A stretch of DNA of 64,000 bases from the NCBI RefSeq assembly GCF_035046505.1, contig NC_089830.1:21259379-21323378 (forward strand), read 5' to 3'. Origin of the DNA: Tiliqua scincoides. Lineage: Eukaryota > Chordata > Lepidosauria > Squamata > Scincidae. Every line of letters begins with the position of its first letter. The stretch's first letter is position 1. Both the position numbers and the translations under genes were made by a program. Below the pieces are notes generated by a model, which saw only the letters and a program-made list of their open reading frames with translations, searched no databases and was not told where the DNA came from. This document shows, in pieces, positions 1 to 11,430 of the stretch.

Positions 1-104
1 ACTGCTGCTTGTCATGTTGCATTGCTGGTCTCACTGCCAGGCAGCAGGGGTCTGGGAGTCCTGCAGGTATCACTAGACCTGATCACTAGACACTAGATCA
101 CTAG

Positions 105-385
105 ATGTGATGGCGTCTGGTCTGGACGCCTTTAAAAGGGAATTGGACAAGTTTCTGGAGGGAAAATCCATTACGGGTTACAAGCCATGATGTGTATGTG
201 CAACCTCCTGATTTTAGAAATGGGCTATGTCAGAATGCCAGATGCAAGGGAGGGCACCAGGATGAGGTCTCTTGTTATCTGGTGTGCTCCCTGGGGCATT
301 TGGTGGGCCGCTGTGAGATACAGGAAGCTGGACTAGATGGGCCTCCGGGCTGATCCAGTGGGGCTGTTCTTATGTTCTTATGTAG
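105..385 (+). mobile_element. CR1-type LINE, 3' end
   Basis: Holds the last codons of a LINE reverse transcriptase (LDAFKRELDKFLEGKS), the 3' UTR (GCTGTGAGATACAGGAAGCTGGACTAG...) and a TTCTTATG tail. It is 5'-truncated, as usual for CR1, and lies just past the Ig gene's last visible exon. Confidence 0.8.
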
Positions 386-386
386 A

Positions 387-685
387 CACCACCTCAGGTA
401 CTACCAGTGGTACAAGTGCCACTGGTTGAGAAATGCTGGTATAGCACACTAGAGAGGAAAGGAGATGAGGGCTTGGGGACTCCTGAGAGAAGTAGTTTTC
501 CCATGGCTGCAGCAATGGCAGATCAGCTTTGCTGAAAAGGGAAGGGGAGGGATTGGGGGGGGAGGCGTGGAAGGGAAGCTGTTAATTCTTCTCATGCCCA
601 TATTTGAAATCCGAGCTGGAGAAGAGTGCAGATGCTCTCAAAGCTCAGGCCTCCAGTGATTCAGGTCAGAGGTTGGACTACCCAC
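387..685. other. No further feature seen
   Basis: Searched on the minus strand for a transmembrane exon of the Ig gene; none with a hydrophobic stretch and phase 1 acceptor was found. Confidence 0.4.
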
Positions 686-3600
686 CATAATCGTACTGAA
701 CACTTAATGGTTTGAGCAAGGAAGGGTGCTCAATGGTGCACACGTAGCTTGCTCTCTGGTCAGCGTCCAGCAGGTCCAGAAGGCTGGAGGCCCGGTGGGA
801 TGTGGTGGAGTCGGTGCAATCCTGCTGGGAGGAAGGCAGTTTGAGCCCCAAATGAGACCAGCTCAGCCTCGCCGGAGCAGGGTAGAAGCCGCTGGTTCTG
901 CAAAGGAGGGTCCATTTCAACACCGGCTCAGTTTGGAGCTGCAGGAAAACCAGCGGTTTGGAGGGACGAGCTGATGGAGGGGAAAAGAGAAATCAAGTGA
1001 GTATAGCACTGTCCATCTTCTGCCCCGTCAGGGACCTCTGAGTTGCTCCCAGTGCCATCTCCAGTCTCAAGGTTGGGGTACTTGGCAATCAGGGCAGGCT
1101 TTAGCCTGATTGGACAGATTTGGCGCAGTTGGGCCCGGCACCTGGGGTGGAGAATGGGTTACCCTTTGCATGGAGGTAAGCCTGAAGAGGCCAACACGGC
1201 AAGCAGAACTCTCATGGGGCTCTCCTGCCCAAATCTGCTTCCAACTGGTCCAAAATTAGGCCAGTCCAGAAACACCTCCAATTGGCCCCAAACCGGGCCA
1301 CTCTGGAAGCAGTTGGAGGTGACGTGACAATGTTAGTGTGTTATTACTGCCAATCTACTTTCAGGTGGCACGCTGGCAGCCGGTTCTGTGTTTGGCCTGC
1401 TTGTCGCAGTACGTGAGACTCCCGGTGCAGGAGGAGGTCCCACAAAACAAATGTTTGGGCACCCCCCCCCCCAAGGACTCTGCGGAGTTGGGTCCTGCAC
1501 GTGCTAAGGCCAGCCCTGTTGGCAATCATATGTGGTGGCGAATGCAGTTGAAAAATAAAAACCCAGGTCTTCTGCCAGCAAGTTAAGGCCCATGATGGAG
1601 AGAGATGTTCTTTTGAGTGTTGATTTAACCAACACTCTCAGATGGATGAGCCTCAGATGCTAGGACAGGCTTGGAGTGATTAATGCTGCTGATTTCTCAG
1701 CCTCCTAGGCAGCCCGGGGCACTGCTGCCCATTGCCTCTGCAGGTCAAAAGGGGCTGATTGGTGGCTTAACCTGCTTTGCCCAGATGGAAGTGAGGTGGC
1801 TAACTGAGGAAGCTGACCCAGGGGACTGCAAAAACAAAGGCAAGGATTTATGATTCTGGAGATTCTCTCAGCCTCCCTTTGTGACGCAAAGTGACTGAGC
1901 TGGGAGATAAGAGAGCCTATCAGAGGGTTAATAACAGTGGTCATTTCCTTTCAGATAGATCTATATGTCTTAACTGTGGCCTGGTAAGAGTCATGTCATG
2001 TGGAGCAGCTTGGAGAGTGATACACAGCTGGCTTCTTTCCTGAGATCAAGTGATTCAAGGTGGATGTTGGAGTGAAGGTGGGTGAGAGATGGGTGACCCC
2101 ATTTTTGGCTTCATTGATCTGCTTCCTCCTCCTCCCTCTGGGGGCTGCTCAGTTGCCGCACACAGCACACAATGAATGATTTGGTTGTACCAAGCTCCAG
2201 GGGAGGTGAGCTCAGTGTAATTAACTCCGGTTTTGCAACACATTTGGTACCATTAGAAGAGATAATAATGTGACCAGTGCTATCTGTTTCTCTCCTGCAG
2301 TGAGAAAAAAGGGGGGGGGAACTATTGCAGCATCCCAGGGGGTGCAGAGTGAGCTATGTGCAAGGATCATGTCTGTGCAAAAAAAGAAGCAGTACTATCT
2401 CATCTAGAGCATCAGTCTGGGAAGACCACCATAAGGATTCAGAGTTTGGGACTGTGTTTTGCAAATGTTAGCAAGGGCGTTGGGGGCTGTGTGGGATTTC
2501 TAGAAAGAGCAGCATCCAGGCCCAGGACCAATCAAAGTCAATTCATCACTCCAAGAAGCACCAAATTTCAGTGCCTGACACACCACCACCATGCACAAAC
2601 ATGCTACGCATGGCCAGCAAAGCTGCCTCCACTTCTCCATAGCCAAGGCCTCTTGCAAACTAAGCAGGCATCAGGGGGATCTTTGGAGTAGAATCTCTCC
2701 ATTCCCAGCAGCCTCTCTGCCCAGCTAGTTTTCAAGAAGCAGCAGAGTGAGGAAAAGGAGCAACAATGATGGCGGCAGGCTGGAGCCCAGGGAGGTGGCT
2801 GCGATCAGTGGCATCACTAAAGTTGGTGTCACCCAGTGTGGTAACTCATGGTGTCACCCCCATGGATCGCGTCTACCCCAGAGCTTTGGGTATGCCCAAT
2901 CTTCCCAGCCAGCCATCTCCCACCCTCCTGTTGGTTAGATGTGGCCTTGCAGAGAGAGAAAGATGGAGACCGGGTTGACTGGGAGGCCAGGTCTACTGGG
3001 TGGGTAGACCTGGGCTCTCCTTTGGGAATCCCAGTAGACCTGGGATTCAGAGATGGATAGACCTGGACTCATGGAGGGAAATGTTCAATGGGGGGACCAG
3101 GTCTAGTCTACTGGGTGGGTTGACCTGGGCTCCAGAGCTTTTGATGTCACCACCGCAGTGGTGTTACCTGGTGTAGTCTGCACCTCTTGTAGTCTGCACA
3201 GTCTTGTAGTCTGCACCTCCTAGCAATGCCACTGAACACACTGACTTTCTCTTCCTCCTCCACAACACCATCTTTGGAAGTGCCACCTGAGGAAGAGGTA
3301 ACCTACACTTCTGAGTGAGATCAGAACCATGGCAGGGCAAAGTGCCAAGTCCCCCTTACCTCCTGACATGGTTCTGCCCTGTTTCATCTCCTCCCCTCCC
3401 CGTACCATAGAAAAAGCAGTCATACCAGGCCACACTCTTCATTTTGAGTAAAGTCTAACTTTTAGAGGTGTCTTGTTTCTGGTGTGTAAGATAGGATTGC
3501 AGCCTAAATCTTACTGAACCCAATGGGTTTACTTCTGAGTAAAATAAATCACACTGTTTTCAAACAGCTCTACTAATTTGGTCCTCCCAATTCTCCTTTG

Positions 3601-6600
3601 CACCGCTGGCAGATCTCGGAGGGTTGACTGTCCAGGACTTGGAAATTTATCTAAGAGTGTGTCACTTTTGGAATTAAGCATTACATAACTGTTTAAGAAT
3701 AAGCATGAAATGGGCAGGCCAGCTCAACTGACGTAGGGATGCAACTCTGCCAATTTCCCAACTGCTGGCAGGAGTCCGTGAACTTAAGCAGCACCCTGAC
3801 TCGGGAGTGGAGAAGAATATTTTCTGGATGAGAGAAGAAATGCAGAAACTCCTTGGAATGAGCCTTCTTCATGCTGGGATGTTACAAAGATGAGGGATGG
3901 GCATTCTGGGAGGATAGGGCAAGAGAGATCCTTGGGAGGGAGGGATCACTTCATTCATTTCTAACCAAGCCACCCAGATCATTATCCATATGGTAATACG
4001 TGTGTATGGCTGAATGCAGGCATTTTGGTGCATGTGTGCGAGGTTCCCATAGAAGATTGGAGTACTCATGTGTGTCTGTGAATCACAAATCAATGTACTT
4101 TTGGCTCAAGCCAAAATACAGGTAGACTAGTGGGCATACTCCAGCCCAAGCTCTGTGATTTTAAGGCCAATGCTATGCATGTCTACTCAGAGGTAACTCC
4201 CACTAACTTTAATGGGACGTGCTGTCAGATAACTGTGTACAAAATTGCAGCCCGACAGCCTAATCCTATATATGCCTACTCAGAAGTAAGTTCCTTATAG
4301 TTTAATGGCGCTTACTCCCAGGTAAGTGTGAATAGAATTGAAGCCTTAAGAGAGTTAAACAACTAGAATTAGGCTGCAATCCTATCCACACTTAACTGAA
4401 AGTCCCATTGACTGTAATGGGACTCTAAGTACACATAGGATTGGGCTCTTAACATAAGAACATAAGAACAGCCCCACTGGATCAGGCCATAGGCCCATCT
4501 AGTCCAGCTTCCTGTATCTCACAGCGGCCCACCAAATGCCCCAGAGCGGCCCACCAAATGCCCCAGACTGTACACTGCTCTTAGACTGTACACTGCTTGG
4601 GGCAGGGGCCTTGTTGTCTTCTGTTTCATAAAGCCCCATGGCTAGGGATGGCATTGTATCAAAAATAAATGCTTCCATTCTTCCCATTGGAAATCAACAT
4701 GACCTAAGCATCCTAGGTCGCTTAGGACGCTAGGTCCTCGTGTCCTAAGTCCATCATGGACTTCGGACTAAAGTCCTTAAGACTAAGTCCATCATGGACT
4801 ACACGTGATGTGTATGTGCTACCTCCTGATTTTAGAAATGGGCTATGTCAGAATGCCAGATGCAAGGGAGGGCACCAGGATGCAGGTCTCTTGTTATCTG
4901 GTGTGCTCCCTGGGGCATTTGGTGGGCCGTTGTGAGATACAGGAAGCTGGACTAGATGGGCCTATGGCCTGATCCAGTGGGGCTGTTCTTATGTTCTTAA
5001 CTACAATTCCCAGAAAGCCTTGCAGGTCTCTTGTTATCTGGTGTGCTCCCTGGGGCATTTGGTGGGCCGCTGTGAGATAGAGGAAGCTGGACTAGATGGG
5101 CCTATGGCCTGATCCAGTGGGGCTGTTCTTATGTTCTTAACTACAATTCCCAGGAAGCCTTGCAGGTCTCTTGTTGTCTGGTGTGCTCCCTGGGGCATTT
5201 GGTGGGCCGCTGTGAGATACAGGAAACTGGACTAGATAGGCCCTGGGCCTGATCCAGCAGGGCTGTTCTTATGTTTTTATCATATGATCACATTACCTCT
5301 GCCTCTTGGAGGCACTGTGCTCAAAAACCTGGAGACCCCCGGAAGTCCTATTCAGTTGGTTTCAAACAAGAGGCTATCAATCAGAAACACAACACAGACT
5401 GGTTCTGTATTAGCCTTAGGTGATGTGAAGTATGCATTCTTGCTTGATACATTTAATGTGCACTGTGGGCCATGGTGAATTCTCTCTGGTGCTTATGTGC
5501 CAATTCACAATGCAAGAGGGAAGGTCATCCACATCCAGAATAAATTTTTATCTGTAATGCATGGTGCACACTTGTCCAGCAGGGGGCAGCAGAAAGACAA
5601 CTTGCCAGACACCCTTGTGGAGTTTTTCTTACTCTGTTTGCCCTAGTTTTCGCTGGGGTCCCATGGCTGCATAGCTTTCTAGTTTCAAGTCTTGTCTGGG
5701 GTTACCATCATGCACGATCTTGTGCCTTTGACAACTAAATGACAGGCAGTGATTATGCAGATCTGATGGGTTTCTGTAACTTACTACATACTAAGTACAT
5801 AGTAGTACAGGCAGTACCGCAGTAGTACAGGTAGTACCATAGTAGTTTCTGTGACTAGAACTATAGTGGGATTGGCAAAGGAACAGGCACAGGAAAGTAA
5901 ACTTCTCTTTGCATGAGATTTACTGACTGTTTGGGGCTGGTAGGGTCTCATCTGACCCAGGTCCACCTGGAATTCTGGCTACATCTGTGCTGTGTGTATA
6001 TGTGGGGGAGGGGGGTAGGTTTGCCTGCCTGCTTGCCTCCCTCAGCCCCTCCATCCATCCTCTGAGAAGGTGGACCTGTCTACAGAAATGAAGGGAAAAC
6101 AAGCTGTGTGCATTGGAGGCCAGGTCTATTGAGCTGGGCTCTGGAACCTTTTCCTGCTGCAGCCAGGGGGGGAGATTCAAGGTGAATAAGACATTGCCTA
6201 GGAATATCCTTGGCCAAAACTCAGTGGTGTAACTAGGGTTGGTGTCGCCTAATTCAGTAACTCATGGTATCACCCCCATGAACCTCCTACTATACCAGAC
6301 ATGATCATGGACACCTCTGGAGTCCAGGTCTGCAGGGCTACCCAAGGTGCAGCCCAGGTCAACCCACCCAGTAGACTTGGCCTCATGGGGAGTGAAAGAC
6401 AGAGGCCAGGTCTACTGGGTGGGTAGACCTGGGCTCCACCTTGGGAAGTCTGGTAGACCTGGGCTCTGGAGACTTTTCTGGCAGCAACAAGGTCTGCCTG
6501 GTCTCTGGAGTGGGCGTAGTGGTGAGCTTTTCTTGTCACCCCCCCCCCAGTGGTGTCACCTGATCTGGTCCGTACTCCCTCCACCCCCTTACTCACTCTA

Positions 6601-8300
6601 TTACAAAGACTGCTCGAGGGCCCATTGGGACTATCCAGATCTAGTCTCTCTTACCATACACATGAAGTTGTATCTCATTTCCACGTGGCTCCCTTTCGCC
6701 CCACACCATAATTTGGCAGGTGTAGGTCCCAGCGTCTTCTAGGGAAACATTGGTGATGACCAGCAAGCCCTCTCCTGGGACGAGGAAGGAGTCAGGATAG
6801 GTCAGGCTGAAGCGGGGTCCTGTGACCACCACTGATTCCGCCTCTTTCAGGCCTTTGTACCAGGACATGGCCCCTTTGGCTGAAGAGGACTGCCCAGCCG
6901 TGATGGTGAAGGGGCATTTCAGTGTAACATTCTCTCCCCGGATGGCAGTCAGTTCAGATGGGACCTGCATGATGGTGTAGTTGGCGCAGAATGCTAGGAG
7001 AGGTAGAAGGAAAGCCATCAGATTTGAAGACACAGGTCTGGAGAGACTGGCGTTAGAGTTCTGTAGCAACTATTGCCACAAATCAGGTTGCTTAGAAAAG
7101 GACTACAGGGCCAAAGCTGGGTTGTGATATTTTGGCGTCACTTGGGTTCTCTGCTAAGATGGAGGTAAGCAAAAGGTGACCATTTTGGAGAGAAGGTGAG
7201 AGCTTCAGTGTGGAAGCAATAGCAATAGCCACAGATTGCTGAATCACTGTGCTCTCCTCACAGGTTGTTGCAACACATCCCGGGTGATGGATATTTGCTT
7301 CTTAAACAATGGTGTATCAAGAAATAGCCCTTTTCCAGATAACACATTATAACCAGGTTCTAACACACAGCTGTGGATTGTCAAACAAATGGAGGAGAAT
7401 TCTGCTCGTAGTGGTCAGAGGAGAAGAGACAGCCACATGCTAATAATAATAATTAATAATAATGGGGCAGGATTCAGTGGTCATCTGCTGACAGCATTCA
7501 TATAGACAGCAACGGCCACAGAGCCCTATGGAGGTCTAGAGCAGGGGTGTCCAAAGTTTTTGGCAGAAGGGCCACAGCATCTCTCTGACACTGTGTCGGG
7601 GGCCAGGGAAAGAAAGAATTAATTTACATTTAAAATTTGAACATTTACATATGTTTACATAAATGTATATATTAAAGATGAACTTATAGGAATGAATGAA
7701 GGTCTTGCAATAGCTCAAGGCCTATAAAAGGCCTTGCACAAAGCAAGGCTGGCCTTTCCTTTGCTGCCGCCACTGCATCACAGACGTGAAACAGCAAGCA
7801 GTGGAGGGAGCCCTCATCCCACAGCTCATGGGAGAGGTCAAGCAGTCGCCCTCACGCTGAGAGCAGTTGCGTCGGGCCAGTGCAGGGTCCAGCAAGTTTA
7901 CAGGGGGCCAGAGGCTCATTGAAGACTGGGGGTTCCCTGAGGGCCGCATTGGGAGTCCCCAAGGGCCGCAAGTGGCCCCAGGGCCGGGGTTTGGGCACCC
8001 CTGGTCTAGACGATGTGCACTGGGGGTTTAGTAGGGACGGGTGACCTGACTCATAAGACTTGAACTTGAGTCGCCAGACATGTTTTTACTGATTTGTGCG
8101 AACTTGAGTTACGTGTGTTATGAAACCGGAAGTGCCTTGGGAGATTTTCTCGGGAACAAATGAAGACATAGAAACTCGAATTACTTACTTGGGTTTGTAA
8201 GGAACTGATCTGTGTTTTCTGCACTGCTGCCCTTGCTTCTTGAAGAACAGCAGAGCTTTGGTTAACAGATGGGATGGGGACGTCAGGGGAGTGTTAAATG

Positions 8301-8341
<41 letters not shown>

Positions 8342-10087
8342 CAGACAACAGCTACCCCAAATTCTCTCTTTCACCCATTTTGACAGTCTGGTGAAGGGGG
8401 TTTGGGGACGCATTGGGCAACCCACTGAGGGTGGTGTGCCTTGTCAACTGTCTAAAAACTGATGGCATATTTTGATAATTTTTGCACCTTGTCGGCGTGC
8501 TGTGAGATGAGAAAGGTTGGAAATCGCTTCCTTAGAACTTGTTTTTCTGGCCAAGTTCTGAACAGGGAGCCAAAGAACATTTTAATGAAAGTCATTTTCC
8601 CTTTGAAAGGAAGAGGGGCACAACTGGGGTTCTTCAGCAGAATTGCTAATGGACTCAAATGCCCTCTCTGTGTAACCAAGTGTAGATTGTTTGTCTGTTA
8701 TACTATTAGAGATACCCAGGGGTGTGCAGTCCCCACCCAAGATATTTTGCTAATCATTAAAACTCTCACTCAACATGCCTCAAACTCTTGCTTGTGTGGG
8801 AAGCTCTGGTATTTGCCTGGAAATTTTTTACTTTTGGAGACATTTGGTGGCATCTATCCATCTTCTAGCCTTAGGAGCTGTGGGGCCCAATCGTAAACAA
8901 ATTTGTGGGGCCCCAGATTCACAGTCAAGGTCTGTAGAATCTTAGAAGTATAAGTAAAAATCATTATAGACTTTATATTTCTACGGTCGAATGGCAAGCA
9001 ATCAAAATGTGCGCTTTAAAATTGCACGTGAGTTAATGGACTGAAATGAATCTAAGCATATCTTAATATAACACTGCCTACATGTAAAACATTTTAAGAA
9101 TCCTGAAGAAAATTAAAATCATTACTGCTCTCTAGAAAACTTGCAGTGAGGTGTGAGGTGTCTGCTACAATGTGGTGTGTGTTTTCGACAAGACTAGATT
9201 ACCCTAGCAAAGGGGACCCTTAGACGTGGGACCGAGTTTGGTCCAGTTGGCTTAAAACCAACCCTGAATAGACTATCCAGAATGTCAATTGGGAGTGATA
9301 GGGGCACATACAAATGTGGATGCTTGTTCGTGCCTTCAGGAATTCTTACATTGTGTGGACACCCTGGATGTCCTACACTCACAGACCATCTTCAGTTTAT
9401 TTACAGATGGGAAAATGAGGCATTGAAAGCTGTAGAGGCTCTCAGATGTGGGAACTGGGGGTGGGTATCCCAATCCACTGGTGCCCCAGCACCCAGAGGA
9501 ACAGCAATGCTGAAATGGCTGCCGCTGTATCCTATGGGTGCCGAGGTAGCTGCGGGAGTCTCCACGGGGTAAGAGAGCATTTGCTCCCAGTTTTTTTTTC
9601 CCCCTGAAAAAAAATGTGCTAATGCGTAAGTCTGAGGAACTCACTGACACTTGGCACAGGAAACAGAATTAAAATTAAATTGCTAGTAAGCATGTTAGGG
9701 CACAATCCTAGGTAGATCTACTCAGAAGTAAGTCCTATCGTGTTAAATGGACTTACTCCCAGGAAAGTGAAGATAGGATTGCAGCCTTAGTTAGTAAGAC
9801 AAGGTATAAACAACAAAATGGATGTATATCTTAAGGAATCCAGTTTTCCAGCACTTTCTCCACTAGAATCTGCTCCTGTCCCAGAGCTGGGGTTATAATT
9901 CAGAAATCTTGAACAACAGCTTCTTTCATGCCCTCTGTTCCTTAGGCTATATGGAAATAAGTAGCTTTATGCCACATCAGAATCAATACATGCATTTTTT
10001 TCAGCATCGCTACTCACCTGTGGGAGAACCTGGAATCCAACGCAGGAAGGGGATCACAAACAGGAGATAGCCCTGGTACAGCCCCAT
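686..10087 (-). CDS. Ig-superfamily V-C1 protein, NKp30/B7-H6 (NCR3LG1)-like, partial
   Basis: Likely a cell-surface immune receptor or ligand. Three exons read on the minus strand: leader 10087-10018 (starts MGLYQGYLLFVIPF, donor GTGAGT), V-set 6993-6655 (acceptor after a pyrimidine tract, donor GTAAGA) and C1-set 970-686 (acceptor CATCAG, donor GTGGGT). All junctions are phase 1, as is usual for Ig domains, and the frame stays open. The V domain shows NVTLKCPF (B-strand Cys), MSWYKG (core Trp) and EDAGTYTCQI (D-x-G-x-Y-x-C). The C1 domain shows LLCRTSGFYP, LSW and YVCTIEHPSL. The V-C1 order and the VQLEV-like end of V (IQLHVYG) fit B7-H6; NKp30 itself has a single V domain. Tapasin-like or butyrophilin-like relatives are alternatives. 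No membrane exon was seen before the left edge, so the 3' part is missing from the window. The introns are full of MITEs. Domain calls are firm; the family name is inference. Confidence 0.78.
2806..3234. mobile_element. hAT-like MITE (CAGTGGCATC family)
   Basis: Ends CAGTGGCATCACTAAAGTTG and CTCCTAGCAATGCCACTG are imperfect inverted repeats. The interior has repeated GGTCTACTGGGTGGGTAGAC stretches and tandem TAGTCTGCACCTC units. Related copies are at 6222, 21692, 43537 and 56496. Target duplications have decayed. Confidence 0.6.
3235..4160. other. Ig-gene intron 2 sequence without clear genes
   Basis: Contains a partial short palindromic MITE at 3488-3547 (AGGATTGCAGCCT...CTTCTGAGTAA). Nothing else was recognised. 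Intron sequence at 971-2805 also shows no feature beyond short simple runs. Confidence 0.4.
4162..4451. mobile_element. Three adjacent palindromic ~90-bp MITEs
   Basis: Copies at about 4162-4254, 4256-4348 and 4373-4451. Each runs from an AATCCTAT-type end through TACTCAGAAGTAAG and a central CCCATT...AATGGG to the reverse of the same motifs. This is the commonest short repeat in the window. Confidence 0.65.
4452..4570 (-). mobile_element. CR1-type LINE 3' end, minus strand
   Basis: Starts with the reverse of the TTCTTATG tail (CATAAGAACATAAGAAC) and runs into the reversed CR1 3' UTR. A 22-bp piece (GCGGCCCACCAAATGCCCCA) is duplicated in tandem. Confidence 0.75.
4800..5282 (+). mobile_element. 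CR1 LINE 3' end expanded into a 140-bp tandem triplet
   Basis: A CR1 3' UTR is followed by AACTACAATTCCCAG..AAGCC and then two more copies of the UTR end. The TGCAGGTCTCTTGTT motif recurs at 4881, 5021 and 5161, giving an exact 140-bp period. Confidence 0.8.
6222..6590. mobile_element. hAT-like MITE (CAGTGGCATC family)
   Basis: Starts CAGTGGTGTAACTAGGGTTG and has the same GGTCTACTGGGTGGGTAGAC interior as the element at 2806. The right end is degraded. Confidence 0.5.
7542..8003. mobile_element. hAT (Buster-type) MITE, 462 bp
   Basis: Terminal inverted repeats CAGGGGTGTCCAAA / TTTGGGCACCCCTG are flanked by 8-bp duplications GTCTAGAG (7534-7541) and GTCTAGAC (8004-8011). It lies in Ig-gene intron 1. 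A second copy is at 46285. Confidence 0.88.
8309..8340. repeat. (CT)n microsatellite
   Basis: Uninterrupted CT repeats, followed by TATCAGACAAC. Confidence 0.95.
8428..8545. mobile_element. Fragment of hAT MITE (TTTTCAA family)
   Basis: GGTGTGCCTTGTCAACTGTC and GTGCTGTGAGATGAGAAAGG match the interior and right end of the element at 21715-21942. The left end is missing. Confidence 0.5.
8546..9697. other. Ig-gene intron 1 sequence
   Basis: No coding exon with matching phase was found. Open frames here lack splice sites or family resemblance. Confidence 0.4.
9698..9789. mobile_element. Palindromic ~90-bp MITE
   Basis: CACAATCCTAGG...ACTCAGAAGTAAGTCCTAT...TTACTCCCAGG...GATAGGATTGCAGCC. Same family as 4162-4451. 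Confidence 0.65.
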
Positions 10088-10145
10088 TTGGCAGCTCAGT
10101 TTGGCAAGGACTAAAGTGTTCCCCCACTGTACTTCTGCAGGGAGG

Positions 10146-10182
10146 CAAAAAAAAAAAAAAAAAAAAAAAAGAAGAAGAAGCT
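10146..10182. repeat. Poly(A)/(GAA) tract
   Basis: A ~24-bp A run followed by GAAGAAGAAG, just upstream of the Ig leader exon on the minus strand. Confidence 0.9.
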
Positions 10183-10794
10183 TGAGAATCACATGATAGG
10201 AAAGCCAGCAGTGCTCAGAAGTTCAAGACTGTGAAGCAAAATGGGCTTCCGCTCCTGAAATAATCTGCATTGTCCTCTCAAGACTGATCCCTCTGGGACA
10301 TTAGGGAGCAGGGTTTAATTTGAACTCGGGCCCACCTTTGCTTTATCCAGGTCTGGAAGCCGCATTTGGAAGTCAATGCAGAAGTAATTTGCTGGAAGTC
10401 AACTGCAGCGAATTTATTTTTGCCCGTTTATTTCAGCCTGAACCTAGTGTGGACTGCCTGTTTCGTTTTGCCTTTAAGGCACTGTGGGAGTCCTTGTGCT
10501 TTCCAGGTTCAGCCTCATCAGGAAAGCCGAACTGCCAAAACTGGACAGAAATCAAGTTAGAGAGTTCTTTGCAAAAGAAACCCCAACAGGCTGATTTAAT
10601 TAAACCTTTTCGGCTCTGACCCACATCCCAGTAACACACCAGGGCTGAAACAGCCTCATCTAAATTAAGTCAGAGAGAAATTCAACAGCAAGCATTTTTC
10701 AACAGAGGGACTGTTGGAATAAGAACCATCATGGGGATATATTTGCTATTTTGGCCTGCAAATATGAGCTAAGAAAACTTGCTTGAGAATTTTC

Positions 10795-11430
10795 CCCCTA
10801 AGTTTTTTGCAAAGGCAAACTGCAAAGGCAAACTGGAAAAAGGTGCAAAAGAGAGCGACTAAGATGATTACGGGGCTGGGGCACCTTCCTTATGAGGAAA
10901 GGCTACGGCGTTTGGGCCTCTTCAGCCTAGAAAAGAGACGCCTGAGGGGGGACATGATTGAGACATACAAAATTATGCAGGGGATGGACAGAGTGGATAG
11001 GGAGATGCTCTTTACACTCTCACATAACACCAGAACCAGGGGACATCCACTAAAATTGAGTGTTGGGCGGGTTAGGACAGACAAAAGAAAATATTTCTTT
11101 ACTCAGCGTGTGGTCGGTCTGTGGAACTCCTTGCCACAGGATGTGGTGCTGGCGTCCAGCCTAGACGCCTTTAAAAGGGGATTGGACAAGTTTCTGGAGG
11201 AAAAATCCATTATGGGGTACAAGCCATGATGTATATGCTCAACCTCCTGATTTTAGAAATGGGTTATGTCAGAATGCCAGATGCAAGGGAGGGCACCAGG
11301 ATGAGGTCTCTTGTTATCTGGTGTGCTCCCTGGGGCATTTGGTGGGCCGCTGTGAGATACAGGAAGCTGGACTAGATGGGCCTATGGCCTGATCCAGTGG
11401 GGCTGTTCTTATGTTCTTATGTTCTTATGA
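10795..11430 (+). mobile_element. CR1-type LINE with reverse-transcriptase C-terminus
   Basis: The open frame ends with the CR1 signature pieces VQKRATKMITGL, LPYEERLRRLGLFSLEKRR, FFTQRVVGLWNSLP and SLDAFKRGLDKFLEEKS, with stop at 11227-11229. The 3' UTR and TTCTTATGTTCTTATG tail follow. It is a typical 5'-truncated insertion with no intact element. Confidence 0.88.

Noticed and set aside
6995-7069. ATG upstream of the V domain as the start of a single-exon Ig protein
   Set aside because: A splice acceptor (CTCTCCTAG) lies just after it and a phase 1 leader exon exists at 10018-10087, so the ATG is intronic.
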